A stretch of 64,000 bases of DNA from Streptomyces sp. NBC_00440. Lineage in GTDB: Bacteria; Actinomycetota; Actinomycetes; Streptomycetales; Streptomycetaceae. The DNA lies in the NCBI RefSeq assembly GCF_036014215.1, contig NZ_CP107921.1, positions 8,338,969 through 8,402,968 of the forward strand, read 5' to 3'. The number at the start of each line of letters is the position of its first letter. Within the stretch, counting starts at the first letter, position 1. The translations under genes and the position numbers were made by a program. The notes below the pieces were generated by a model. The model searched no databases, was not told where the DNA came from, and saw nothing but the letters and a program-made list of their open reading frames with translations. Shown here one piece after another: positions 26,842-35,491 of this stretch.

Positions 26842-27750
26842 GTGAATCTGGCCCGCTTGGACCTCAACCTCGTCGTGGCCCTGCGCGCGCTACTGGAGGA
26901 GCGCAACGTCACCCGTGCCGGACAGCGCGTCGGACTAAGCCAGCCCGCCATGAGCGCCGCCCTGTCCCGGCTGCGCCGCCACTTTGACGACGACCTGCTC
27001 TCCCGCGTCGGCGGCCACTACGAACTCACCGCCCTCGGACAGGTCCTCCTCGACCGCACCTCCACCGCCTACGACGTCCTCGAACGGCTCTTCTCCAGCC
27101 AGGCCGACTTCGACCCGGCCAAGGAAAGCCGTGAGTTCAAGCTGGTGGCCTCCGACTACGCAGTCGCCGTCTTCGGCGCCGAACTCGCCCGCGCCGTCCA
27201 CGAGGAGGCCCCCGGAATCCGGCTGCGCTTCGCGCAGACCCCGCCCACCGTGGTCGACGACACCGCCACCCTGCTCAGCACCGTCGACGGACTGCTCATG
27301 CCGCACGGCGTCATCAGCGACTTCCCCGCCACCGACCTCTACCACGACCGATGGGTCTTCGTGGTCGCCGACGACCACCCATCCGTCACCGACCAGCTCA
27401 CCCGGCAGGACCTCGAGGAACTGCCGTGGGTCACCTACCAGCGCACGTACGACGCACCGGCCGTGCGCCAGCTCGGAATGCTCGGCGTGGAGCCACGCGT
27501 GGAGGTCTCCGTCGATAGCTTCCAGCTGCTACCGCAGCTGGTGGGCGGCACCCGGCGCATCGCCATGGTCCAGGCCCGGCTCGCCCGACTGCTCGCGCCG
27601 ATCGCCCCCGTGCGGATCGTGGAACCTCCCTACGAGGCGGTCCCCTTGCGGGAGGCCCTGTGGTGGCATCCGGTGCACACGCACGATGCGGCTCATATCT
27701 GGCTGCGCGAGACCGCCGCGCGCGTCGGGGGCAGACTGCCCGCGCGATGA
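26842..27750 (+). CDS. LysR-family transcriptional regulator (NodD-like)
   Basis: A 302-residue regulator; GTG at 26842 with AGGGAAAG upstream. The winged-helix N-terminus reads LDLNLVVALRALLEERNVTR and LSQPAMSAALSRLRRHFDDD, followed by the effector-binding domain (FKLVASDYAVAVFG). It is read away from the aromatic catabolic operon and most likely activates it when an aromatic substrate is present. Confidence 0.92.
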   Translation: MNLARLDLNLVVALRALLEERNVTRAGQRVGLSQPAMSAALSRLRRHFDDDLLSRVGGHYELTALGQVLLDRTSTAYDVLERLFSSQADFDPAKESREFKLVASDYAVAVFGAELARAVHEEAPGIRLRFAQTPPTVVDDTATLLSTVDGLLMPHGVISDFPATDLYHDRWVFVVADDHPSVTDQLTRQDLEELPWVTYQRTYDAPAVRQLGMLGVEPRVEVSVDSFQLLPQLVGGTRRIAMVQARLARLLAPIAPVRIVEPPYEAVPLREALWWHPVHTHDAAHIWLRETAARVGGRLPAR

Positions 27751-28392
27751 AGCCACCGCACCACGAGTCGGTCCTTTCCCGTGCGCGCGCATCCTGGAGG
27801 CGTTCAGCCAGGACGAGCCGACGCTGACCGTCTCCGAGATCGCTCGCCGCACCGGTCTGCACGTGGCCACGACCTCCCGCCTGGTGGGGGAGCTGGTGGC
27901 GCACGGGTTCCTGAGCCGGGACGACGACCGTCGCGTGCGCATCAGGATCCGGCTGTGGGAACTCGTCGTACGGGCTTCGCCGACACTGTCCCTGCGCGAC
28001 GCCGCGATGCCGTTCATGGAGGGCGTACACGACGTGGTGGGCCACCATGTGCAACTCGCCGTCCTCGACGGCGAGGAGGCGCTGTTCCTCGAGCGGCTCT
28101 CCGCCCCGAACGCGCTGATCAACTACACCCGTATCGCCGGACGGCTTCCGCTGCACGCCTCCTCCAGCGGCCTGGTCCTGCTGGCCCACGGCCCGGCCGC
28201 GCTGAAGGACCGAGTCCTCGCGGGGGAGATGACCGCCTACACGGTGGCCACTCCGGCCGCCCCCGCGCGGCTGCGCGCGCTCCTTGCCGAGGTGCGCCGT
28301 CAGGGATTCGCGTACCGCCCCGGGTACGTGCGCGACGACGCACTCGGGATCGCCGCGCCGGTGCGCGAGGCCGACAAGGTGGTCCGGAAGGC
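27747..28392 (+). pseudogene. IclR-family regulator, frameshifted and 3'-truncated
   Basis: Starts with ATG at 27747 (MKPPHHESVLSRAR). An extra GC within the GCGCGCGC run at 27783-27790 then throws the frame; the sense frame resumes as RILEAFSQDEPTLTVSEIAR with a normal IclR winged helix and effector domain (FMEGVHDVVGHHVQLAVLDG, LPLHASSSGLVLLAHG). The end, which should continue after APVREADKVV, is replaced by an integrase-like fragment. It overlaps the LysR stop by four bases. Confidence 0.8.
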
Positions 28393-28482
28393 CGGTACCA
28401 AAAGCACAGCAAGACCTACCCGACCAAAGCACTCGCGGATGCCCGACGTGCCGACCTGTTGACCACACCTCGAGACGGCGCA
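28385..28482 (+). pseudogene. Integrase N-terminal fragment (arm-binding domain remnant)
   Basis: In the frame different from the IclR remnant the sequence reads RYQKHSKTYPTKALADARRA followed by DLLTTPRDGA. This is the typical N-terminal pattern of actinobacterial tyrosine integrases of the pSAM2 type (KxHSKTFxTKxLAD). Only about 32 residues remain. It marks the breakpoint that cut the IclR gene. Confidence 0.55.
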
Positions 28483-28576
28483 GTTCGGGCGGGTACTACT
28501 CCTGGTGTGTCGCCGGCAACGGCGCACAGGAGGGTCTCTGTCTAGGTTGCGGCAACGGAAACCAGCGGCATAAGCG

Positions 28577-29497
28577 TCACAGATCCAGGACGAGTCTTGG
28601 GCTTCGTGCCCGCGAAACACAGATCATTACCGTGTCGTCCGCAACACGCTCCTGCGGGGAGAGCACGCTGTCTCGGTGGTCGGCTTGCCCGGCCACCAGC
28701 CCCGTTTCGCAGGTGCCACAGGTGCCCTCGGTGCAGGAGTAGAGCGGGTCCAGCCCCGCCGCTTGAAGGGTATGCAGGATCGACTGGTCGGCCGGTACGT
28801 TCAGCACCCTCCCGGATTGGGCCAGTTCGATCTCGAAGACCGAGTCCAGTGCGCGTTCCGCGGCTGTCGGTGTAAAGCGTTCCAGGCGTAGCTGCTCCGC
28901 TGGAACGAGCGCCTCGACCGCTGTGAGCAGGGATGCAGGTCCGCACGCGTAGACGAGCTCGCCGCCCCCGAGGCCGGCCAGGTGGTCACCCAGATCCAGC
29001 GAGCCCTCAACGAGCCGCATCCGCTCGTCCGGGAAGCAGCGTGCGAGTTCTTCCCTGAAGGCCATGGAGCTCCGGGACCGTCCGCCGTACAGCAGTGTCC
29101 ACGGCGCGCTGTCGTCGACCGCCGCGAGCATCGGCAGGATCGGGGTGATCCCGATCCCGCCGGCAACGAACCGGTATCCGGTGGCCGGCTCCAGGGGAAA
29201 GTGGTTGCGCGGCCCGCGTGCCTGGACGTGGCACCCCTCCCGCAGTTCGGCGTGGACGTGCGCTGAGCCTCCGCGTCCTGCGGGCTTCAGCAGGACCGCG
29301 ATGCGGTACGTCACGGCGTCGCCGCCACACAACGAGTACTGGCGTTGCAGCCCATCGCCCAGCAGGAGATCGAGGTGGGCGCCCGGCGCCCACGGCGGCA
29401 GCGGGTGACCGTCGGTACGACGCAATGACAGCGAGACCACATCCGTCGCTTCCTTGACGCGCTCAGTGACGATGAGATCGAGCAGGTCATGAGTCAC
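28577..29497 (-). CDS. PDR/VanB-family oxidoreductase (oxygenase reductase component)
   Basis: About 306 residues from GTG at 29497, chosen for its GGAGGG site; an ATG at 29545 would overlap the small upstream gene by 59 bases. It has the order FMN/NAD domain then ferredoxin: RQYSLCG for flavin, VAGGIGITPILPM for NAD(P), VYACGPASLL, and a plant-type 2Fe-2S site C-x4-C-x2-C in YSCTEGTCGTCETGL with a later Cys. It passes electrons from NAD(P)H to the Rieske oxygenase encoded upstream in the operon. Confidence 0.9.
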   Translation of the reverse strand: MTHDLLDLIVTERVKEATDVVSLSLRRTDGHPLPPWAPGAHLDLLLGDGLQRQYSLCGGDAVTYRIAVLLKPAGRGGSAHVHAELREGCHVQARGPRNHFPLEPATGYRFVAGGIGITPILPMLAAVDDSAPWTLLYGGRSRSSMAFREELARCFPDERMRLVEGSLDLGDHLAGLGGGELVYACGPASLLTAVEALVPAEQLRLERFTPTAAERALDSVFEIELAQSGRVLNVPADQSILHTLQAAGLDPLYSCTEGTCGTCETGLVAGQADHRDSVLSPQERVADDTVMICVSRARSPRLVLDL

Positions 29498-29666
29498 GGG
29501 GAGGGCCCTCCGACGGACGGGGTGTGCGGTGGTCGGGGTGGTCATGCAGCCACTCCCAGAGTTCTTCGGGGTCCTGGCTGCTGAAGGTCGCGGCGCAGTG
29601 GCAGGTACCGAGAAGCTCGTCGGTGCCAGGAAGCCAGTGCACCCTCAGTACGGTGTCAGCGGTCAT
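29487..29666 (-). CDS. 59-residue protein between oxygenase and reductase genes
   Basis: ATG at 29666 overlaps the oxygenase stop (ATGA) and its stop overlaps the reductase start by 11 bases, so all three are translationally coupled. The protein (VHWLPGTDELLGTCHCAATF, then DPEELWEWLHDHPDH) has a Cys-His-Cys triplet that could bind a metal. I do not recognise a named family. Its tight packing suggests an accessory or regulatory subunit of the Rieske system. Confidence 0.7.
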   Translation of the reverse strand: MTADTVLRVHWLPGTDELLGTCHCAATFSSQDPEELWEWLHDHPDHRTPRPSEGPPRDS

Positions 29667-30688
29667 CGTGCGGAGAGCTTGGCCAGGATGCGGCGGGCAG
29701 CGAGGGCACCGGTGTCGATGTTGATGCTGAGTTCCTGGTAGCCGGCGGGCTCGGTGTCCAGGCACCGCTGCAGCAGGTTGAGGGCATCGACATCCTGCAT
29801 CACCACGGTGTGGTTGAAGTCCCCCAAGAACGTGGTGACCTCCTCCTCCTGGACCGCGAAGTTCCGCGAGACGGCCCAGAAGTCGTAGACCTTGCCCGGC
29901 GCAGAAGGCGTGATCGCATAGGTGATCTCGGTACGGAAGACGGGCTCCGCCTGCCCGGTGGGGCTGATCCGGCTGTGCAGCAGGTACAGGCAGGGCGCGT
30001 GGTACTCGATGTCCTGCAGCCGCTGGATCCGCCCCTTGATCCCGGTCGAGCGGGCGTAGAAGGGAGGGCATTCGGCATCGAGCATATGGCGGGAAACGCG
30101 GACCGCATTTCGCTCCACGTCGACGTCCGTGGTGATCGGCGTCTCCGCGACCTCGGGGGTGCCGATGTATCCGCCGTGCAGGTAGGTCTCGTGGGAAAGG
30201 TCCATGAGGTTGTCGACGAGCAGACCGTAGTGCGCGTCGATCGGCTCCATGCCGCTGATCGTCGTCCAGTCGTCGGCGGTGAGGTGCGGCGCGCGTGGGA
30301 TCGCAGCCGGATCGGCCTTCTCGGGGTCGCCGATCCATACCCAGATGAACGAGTCGACCTCCGCCACCGGGTAGGACGTCACTCGCGCGGTACGGGGGAT
30401 GCGCTGCTGGCCGGGGACGGAAACGCAGGTGCCGGCCGTGTCGTAGGTGAAGCCGTGGTACCCGCACACCACGCGGTCGCCGTCCAGGTGGCTCTCGGAA
30501 AGCGGGAAGCGGCGGTGAACGCAGCGGTCGGCAAGCGCGACAGCTCGTCCGTCCTCGGTTCGGTAGAGGGCGAGCGGCTCACCGAGGAGGGTGCGGCCGA
30601 GCAGTTCCCGTCCGACTTCGGTAGACCACGCGGCCACGTACCACTGGTCACGAGCGAAGTCGGAAGGGTTGGTGGAAAGGCCGGTCAT
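29663..30688 (-). CDS. Rieske 2Fe-2S aromatic oxygenase/demethylase (VanA-like)
   Basis: A 341-residue oxygenase alpha subunit. The Rieske cluster motif C-x-H...C-x2-H is in DRCVHRRFPLSES and VVCGYHGF. The catalytic mononuclear iron site is DNLMDLSHETYLH. It resembles vanillate demethylase and phthalate-type oxygenases, removing a methyl group or hydroxylating an aromatic acid with electrons from the neighbouring VanB-like reductase. ATG at 30688. It probably feeds the ring-cleavage operon at 19.8-26.7 kb. Confidence 0.92.
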   Translation of the reverse strand: MTGLSTNPSDFARDQWYVAAWSTEVGRELLGRTLLGEPLALYRTEDGRAVALADRCVHRRFPLSESHLDGDRVVCGYHGFTYDTAGTCVSVPGQQRIPRTARVTSYPVAEVDSFIWVWIGDPEKADPAAIPRAPHLTADDWTTISGMEPIDAHYGLLVDNLMDLSHETYLHGGYIGTPEVAETPITTDVDVERNAVRVSRHMLDAECPPFYARSTGIKGRIQRLQDIEYHAPCLYLLHSRISPTGQAEPVFRTEITYAITPSAPGKVYDFWAVSRNFAVQEEEVTTFLGDFNHTVVMQDVDALNLLQRCLDTEPAGYQELSINIDTGALAARRILAKLSAR

Positions 30689-30809
30689 GGCAGGGGTCCC
30701 TCCCTGAGATGTGTGATGCGGCGCTGGTGCGCTGCCACTGCACGACAGGGTGCTGGTCAGTCATTCGGCGCACAACGCGACTTTTGTCAGGCGGAACCAT
30801 TGGCGGAAC

Positions 30810-31607
30810 TCAACCAGAGCCGTTGCCTGGTCGTATTTCGGGCCGCCATCCCAATGCCCGGGAGATGCCCCGCCCAGCCAGCCGCACGGCCGGGACGAGA
30901 GCCGGCGTCTGCGCACCTTCCCAAGGGACCACAATCGAGACGGCTGCCACGACGTCACCGCGTAGTCCGCGCACCGGTGCAGCGACAGAGAGGGCATCCC
31001 CGGTGATCTGGCGGTCGCTCACCGCGACACCAGAGCGCCGTACTTCGGCAAGGGTGCGCTGCAGCCGCGCTGGGTCGGTGAGGGTAAAGGGAGTGAATGC
31101 GGACAGCTCGCTGGCGCAATAACGGTCCTGGATTTCATGCGGCCCGTGCGCAAGCAGTACCAGTCCGACGCCGGTGGCATGCAACGGCCAGCGGGCGCCT
31201 ATCTGGGAACGGACACCGATGGCTGAGCGGCCGGAGAGCCGTTCGATGTAGACAACGTCCTGCCCGTCGCGCACGGCCAGATGCACATTCTCGTGGGTGG
31301 CCTCGTACAGGTCCTCCAAGAAGGGCAGCGCCGCCTGCCGTAGTGCCACCCCGCGCGGGGCCAAGGCAGCGACCTCCCACAACCGAAAGCCGATCTGGTA
31401 CAGCCCCGTCTCGTCCCGCTCCAGAGCCCCCCACGAAGTGAGCGTGGCAACGAGGCGGTGTGCGGTGGGCAGCGTCAGGTCAGCGCGCCGGGCGATGTCG
31501 GTGAGTGCGAGCGTCGGGTGTGCCTGCTCGAACGCCGACAAGACAGCGAGCAGGCGATCGGCGGCAGACCGCGGTTCTGGTACCACGGGTTCAAAGGGCG
31601 TCGCCAT
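30810..31607 (-). CDS. IclR-family transcriptional regulator
   Basis: A 265-residue regulator from ATG at 31607 (AGGAGA upstream). The winged helix reads LLAVLSAFEQAHPTLALTDI and LTLPTAHRLVATL; the effector domain contains LPFLEDLYEATHENVHLAVR and WPLHATGVGLVLLAHGP. It lies 121 bases before the oxygenase gene on the same strand and probably regulates it. Its architecture matches the decayed IclR gene at 27.75 kb. Confidence 0.92.
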   Translation of the reverse strand: MATPFEPVVPEPRSAADRLLAVLSAFEQAHPTLALTDIARRADLTLPTAHRLVATLTSWGALERDETGLYQIGFRLWEVAALAPRGVALRQAALPFLEDLYEATHENVHLAVRDGQDVVYIERLSGRSAIGVRSQIGARWPLHATGVGLVLLAHGPHEIQDRYCASELSAFTPFTLTDPARLQRTLAEVRRSGVAVSDRQITGDALSVAAPVRGLRGDVVAAVSIVVPWEGAQTPALVPAVRLAGRGISRALGWRPEIRPGNGSG

Positions 31608-31621
31608 CGCTCGTTCTCCTT

Positions 31622-31980
31622 CGATATCAGGTGTGTGAGAACCGTTGGCAGCACCAGATCGTCCCGGCTCAGGACGGGATCGGCTACAAGATCCTGCCCG
31701 CCCGCACACTGCGGGCCACGGACAAGTACGCGGTCGAGCATGCTTTTCGGCTCGCTGAAGACGATGCTGCTCGAACACCTGCTGGGGTTCACCGGCACGG
31801 ATGTCGTCGCTCAGGGAGAGGATCCCGAAGCCGACGCGGTGCTGACCATCGGGCACATGAAACACGTCATCGCGACCCGGATCGTGAAGAACTGGCGGAA
31901 GCACCCAGCTGAGCGAGTACGCGCAAAGCTGTGGTGCCCCGGGGCACCACAGCTCGACGGACTACCTGTTCGCCGCGGCG
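31622..31980 (+). other. Unassigned coding-like remnant
   Basis: The 413-base gap upstream of the IclR gene holds plus-strand frames that look protein-like but do not form one ORF: WQHQIVPAQDGIGYKILPAR and then, after a frame change near 31745, LGFTGTDVVAQGEDPEADAV and VLTIGHMKHVIATRIVKNW. There is no start or ribosome site. It is most likely a decayed gene of unknown family. Confidence 0.3.
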
Positions 31981-32020
31981 TTGCGCCGAAGGCGGTGAGT
32001 GGTCTCGTTTCGTGTGCTGG

Positions 32021-33406
32021 TCACTTCTGTCGTTCCTTGAGCTCTTCGAGGATGCGGGGGTGCAGGGCGTCCATCCGCCAGAAGCACATGACCAGGAGCT
32101 GGAGCAGCAGCAGGGCGATCGGCGCTCCGTAGTAGAGCCAGCGCAGGCCGTTCACGGTGGCTGCGGCCACGTGGTCGGGGTCGAAGGCTGTCCAGGCGAG
32201 GGCGCCGGCGACGAGGGCGCTGCCCAGTGCGGTGCCGAGTTTGGTGGCGAGGGACTGGGCGGCGTTCAGCAGTCCGGTGGCCCGGTTGCCGAACTTCCAC
32301 TCGTGGTAGTCGACCGAGTCTGCGACGAGGGTGAAGCTGGAAGTGAGGCTGAGGCTGATGACCAGGCAGGCGCACGTGTACACGATGATCAGCAGCGGGA
32401 GGACCGACTCGGTGAAGGGCATGACGAGATACAGCAGGGCGCCGACGGCCAGAGCGAGGACGTTGCCGCGCCGCTTGCCGAAACGGGCGAAGTAGCGGGG
32501 GGCTGCCAGTGAGCCGACGAGCAGGGAGCCGGAGATCAGCGGGAGCAGGATGGAGATGGTCCAGGGTTCCTTGAGGACGTACAGGGAGAAGTAGACGGTG
32601 ACGGTGGTGAGCAGTCCCAGTCGGGTGAAGTTGACCACCATGAACAGGGCGGCGAGGACCCAGGGGCCGTTGTGCAGGCCCTGCCTGACCGTGGTCCAGG
32701 CGCCGGTGAAGGTCTTGCCGGCCGCTTCCGTCGCGGGCAGGTCGCCGTAGTGCTCAGTGGTGGCGCGGAAGGTGAGCAGGAAGAAGACGGCACTTCCGGT
32801 GCCGAGAAGGATGGCGGTGAGGAGGTAGCCGCGTTCCTCGCTGCCGCCGCCGAACGCGGTGACCAGGTGCGGGGTGGCCACGGCGACGAAGATGGTGCCG
32901 ATCGACATGCCGACGGCGCGGGCGGTGCCCAGTTGCATGCGCTCGTGGCTGTCGCGGGTCATGAGCGGCATGAGGGAGCCGTAGGGGATGTTGACGACCG
33001 AGTACACGACGCCCATCAGCAGGAACGTGACGGCCGCGTAGACGACCTTGCCCGTGTGGGAGACGTCGGGTGAGACGAAGGCCAGTACGGAGAGCACGCC
33101 GAAGGGGACCGCGCCGTAGAGCAGGTAGGGGCGGGCGCGCCCGTGGCGGCTGCGGGTGCGGTCGACGGCCGCCCCGACCACGGGGTCGGCGACCGCGTCC
33201 AGGACGCGGGCGAGAAGCATGAGAGTGCCGGCGACGGCCGCCGATATGGCGGCGACGTTCGTATAGAAGTACAGCAGGAAGCTGCCGGTGAAGTTCCACG
33301 ACAGGTTGGAAGCGAGGTCGCCGAGGCCGAAGCCCAGCTTCTCCTTGCGGGACAACGGTCGCGGACCAGCCTGTACGGGCGCAGCCGCAAGCATCGGGTC
33401 TGTCAT
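32021..33406 (-). CDS. GPH-family sugar:cation symporter
   Basis: A 461-residue, 12-helix transporter of the glycoside-pentoside-hexuronide:cation type. The N-terminus KLGFGLGDLASNLSWNFTGS and the loop DRTRSRHGRARPYLLYGAVP are family hallmarks. Start ATG at 33406; a GTG two codons earlier is possible. It is divergent from the flavin oxidoreductase and beta-glucosidase genes, so it probably brings in the glycoside that the glucosidase cleaves. Confidence 0.9.
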   Translation of the reverse strand: MTDPMLAAAPVQAGPRPLSRKEKLGFGLGDLASNLSWNFTGSFLLYFYTNVAAISAAVAGTLMLLARVLDAVADPVVGAAVDRTRSRHGRARPYLLYGAVPFGVLSVLAFVSPDVSHTGKVVYAAVTFLLMGVVYSVVNIPYGSLMPLMTRDSHERMQLGTARAVGMSIGTIFVAVATPHLVTAFGGGSEERGYLLTAILLGTGSAVFFLLTFRATTEHYGDLPATEAAGKTFTGAWTTVRQGLHNGPWVLAALFMVVNFTRLGLLTTVTVYFSLYVLKEPWTISILLPLISGSLLVGSLAAPRYFARFGKRRGNVLALAVGALLYLVMPFTESVLPLLIIVYTCACLVISLSLTSSFTLVADSVDYHEWKFGNRATGLLNAAQSLATKLGTALGSALVAGALAWTAFDPDHVAAATVNGLRWLYYGAPIALLLLQLLVMCFWRMDALHPRILEELKERQK

Positions 33407-33571
33407 GTGCACGCACGCTCACTTCGTTGTGAAGACAGAAACGGGTACGAGAGTGGCGGGCGCGGGCCTGCTGCGGCTCGGCGGACCCCACCGTGTCCGA
33501 CCTGCGGCGCACTGGGCGTCCCGGTGAGGTCGATGGCCGAAAACGTGTCACGCCGACAGCCCAACGTCAAT

Positions 33572-33643
33572 ACAGAATTCTGTTTTTGTTTCCTCGGTTC
33601 CCGGTCTTGACCGGGGGCTATGGCCGACCTAGATTCAGAATCT
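33572..33643. promoter_or_regulatory. Two palindromic operator candidates in a divergent promoter
   Basis: ACAGAATTCTGT (33572-33583) and AGATTC-A-GAATCT (33631-33643) are perfect palindromes sharing a CAGAAT core, placed between the symporter and the flavin oxidoreductase. They may be sites for the TetR regulator at 38017-38700. The second lies inside the longest possible reading frame of the oxidoreductase, which argues for the later start. Confidence 0.5.
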
Positions 33644-33673
33644 CGATTCCGTTTATTCGATCTGGGGCTGCTC

Positions 33674-34777
33674 GTGCACTTCTCCGTGTTCCTCGTCGGC
33701 CGTTCCACCGGTCCCGACGACGACTCCTACGTCATCCAGACCCTGGCCGACCACGCGCTGGAGGCCGACCGGCTCGGCTTCGACGCCGTCTTCCTGCCCG
33801 ACCACCACTTCACCGGCTACGCGCCGATGGCATCGGATCCATTCCTGTTCGCGGCCTACCTGGCCGGCCGGACACAGAACGTGCACTACGGCTTCTCGGT
33901 GACCACGCTGCCGCTGCACCACCCGGTCCGCTTCGCCGAGCGGGTGAACCTCCTCGACCACCTCACCGGCGGGAAGCTGCTGGTCGGCATCGGCTCGGGC
34001 ACCACCCCCGAGGAGACCATCGGCTTCGGCGTGAACTTCCAGGACTCCAAAAACCTCATGGACGCCCAGGCCGAACTGGTCCAGCGGCTGTGGGCGAAGA
34101 AGGTCGAGGACGAGCCCATCGAGTTCGAGCACGGCCCCTACAAGGGCGCCGTGGTCCAGCGAATCGTGCCCGCCCCCTACAGCGACCGTCACCGCCTGAT
34201 GAGCGTGGCGATGCGCGAAACCAGCACCGCACGCGCCGCGAAGTACGGCTGGCCCGCCTTCATCCCCGCCTTCGTCCCGCCGATCCCAGCGAGCGGGGAG
34301 CCGTCGACCGCCTTCCAGAAATACCTCGACGCCTACCGGGCGGCCATGGCCGGCTCCGGACAGCCGCAGAACGTCATCGACGACTCCATGTCCTGGACCA
34401 CCCACTCCTACCAGTGCGTGCACGTCGCACCCACCGACGAGCAGGCCCGGGAGGAACTGGACATCATCCTCGGCGCCTACCAGGAAGCCATCGAGCGCGA
34501 GCACGCCTTCAACAAGCGGGCCGAAGCCATCAGCGGCGTCGACCTGCCCGACCCGCCGAACGCACTGTCCGAGGACTGGATCCGCACCTGGTGCCTGTAC
34601 GGCAGCCCGGAGACGGTCGCCGAACAGCTGCGCCACTACGAGCAGCTGGGTGTCGGCAACATCCTCATGGGCTTCACCAACGGCCCCCTCACCCCCGAGC
34701 GCTACGCCCTCACCCAGTCCTCGCTGCGCCTGTTCGCCGACGAGGTCATGCCCCGCTTCCGCTCCACCGACCAGTAA
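33674..34777 (+). CDS. LLM-class flavin-dependent oxidoreductase
   Basis: About 367 residues of the bacterial luciferase-like family. I prefer GTG at 33674 because VHFSVFLVGRS is the first beta strand and an operator-like palindrome lies just upstream; an ATG at 33620 with GGGGG upstream would add 18 residues. Conserved parts are ADHALEADRLGFDAVFLPDH, HPVRFAERVNLLDHLTGGKL and the C-terminal GSPETVAEQLRHY. It uses reduced FMN and O2, probably supplied by the next gene product. Substrate unknown. Confidence 0.88.
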   Translation: MHFSVFLVGRSTGPDDDSYVIQTLADHALEADRLGFDAVFLPDHHFTGYAPMASDPFLFAAYLAGRTQNVHYGFSVTTLPLHHPVRFAERVNLLDHLTGGKLLVGIGSGTTPEETIGFGVNFQDSKNLMDAQAELVQRLWAKKVEDEPIEFEHGPYKGAVVQRIVPAPYSDRHRLMSVAMRETSTARAAKYGWPAFIPAFVPPIPASGEPSTAFQKYLDAYRAAMAGSGQPQNVIDDSMSWTTHSYQCVHVAPTDEQAREELDIILGAYQEAIEREHAFNKRAEAISGVDLPDPPNALSEDWIRTWCLYGSPETVAEQLRHYEQLGVGNILMGFTNGPLTPERYALTQSSLRLFADEVMPRFRSTDQ

Positions 34778-34791
34778 GGCAGCTCCACACC

Positions 34792-35382
34792 ATGAGTCAC
34801 CTCATCGTCGGTATCGGCGGCACCACCCGCCCCGGCTCCAGCAGCGAACTGGCCGTGCGCACCGCCCTCGCCGCCACCGAGCGGCGCGGCGCCCGCACCG
34901 TGCACTTCGGGGGCGACTTCCTCGCCGCACTCCCTCACTACGCCCCGGAGCGCCCCGAACGCACTGAGGAGCAGAAGCGCCTGGTCGAGGCCGTGCGGCA
35001 GGCCGACGGGCTGGTCATCGGCTCGCCCGGCTACCACGGCGGCATCTCCGGACTGGTCAAGAACGCCGTCGACCTGCTGGAGGACCTGCGCGACGACGAC
35101 CGCGTCTACTTCGACGGCCGCGCCGTCGGCCTGGTCGTCACCGCGGCCGGCTGGCAGGCGTGCGGGACCACGCTGAGCGCCCTGCGTAACGTTGTCCACG
35201 CCATGCGGGGCTGGCCGACACCGCTGGGCGTCACCCTCAATTCAGCACGAACCAGGCTTTTCGAGGCCGACGGCACCTGCGCGGACTCCGCCGCCGCCGA
35301 CCAGCTGGCGATGCTCGGCGGCCAGGTGCACGACTTCGCGCTGCGGCACGCCGCGGCCCCGGCCGCCGTGCGCGCCGCCTGA
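34792..35382 (+). CDS. NADPH-dependent FMN reductase
   Basis: A 196-residue flavodoxin-like reductase (SsuE/ArsH type). FMN-binding signatures are GGTTRPGSSSELAV and SPGYHGGISGLVKNAVD. It lies 14 bases after the oxidoreductase gene and should supply FMNH2 to it, forming a two-component monooxygenase. Confidence 0.9.
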   Translation: MSHLIVGIGGTTRPGSSSELAVRTALAATERRGARTVHFGGDFLAALPHYAPERPERTEEQKRLVEAVRQADGLVIGSPGYHGGISGLVKNAVDLLEDLRDDDRVYFDGRAVGLVVTAAGWQACGTTLSALRNVVHAMRGWPTPLGVTLNSARTRLFEADGTCADSAAADQLAMLGGQVHDFALRHAAAPAAVRAA

Positions 35383-35491
35383 AACCGGCAGCCGCGTCAT
35401 CCGGCGTGCCCACCCACCCCCGCGATGGCGCAGGCACGCCGGCCGCCCTCCACTCCGCACGACAGCTCACCGACGAAGGCCCTGTGACCCC

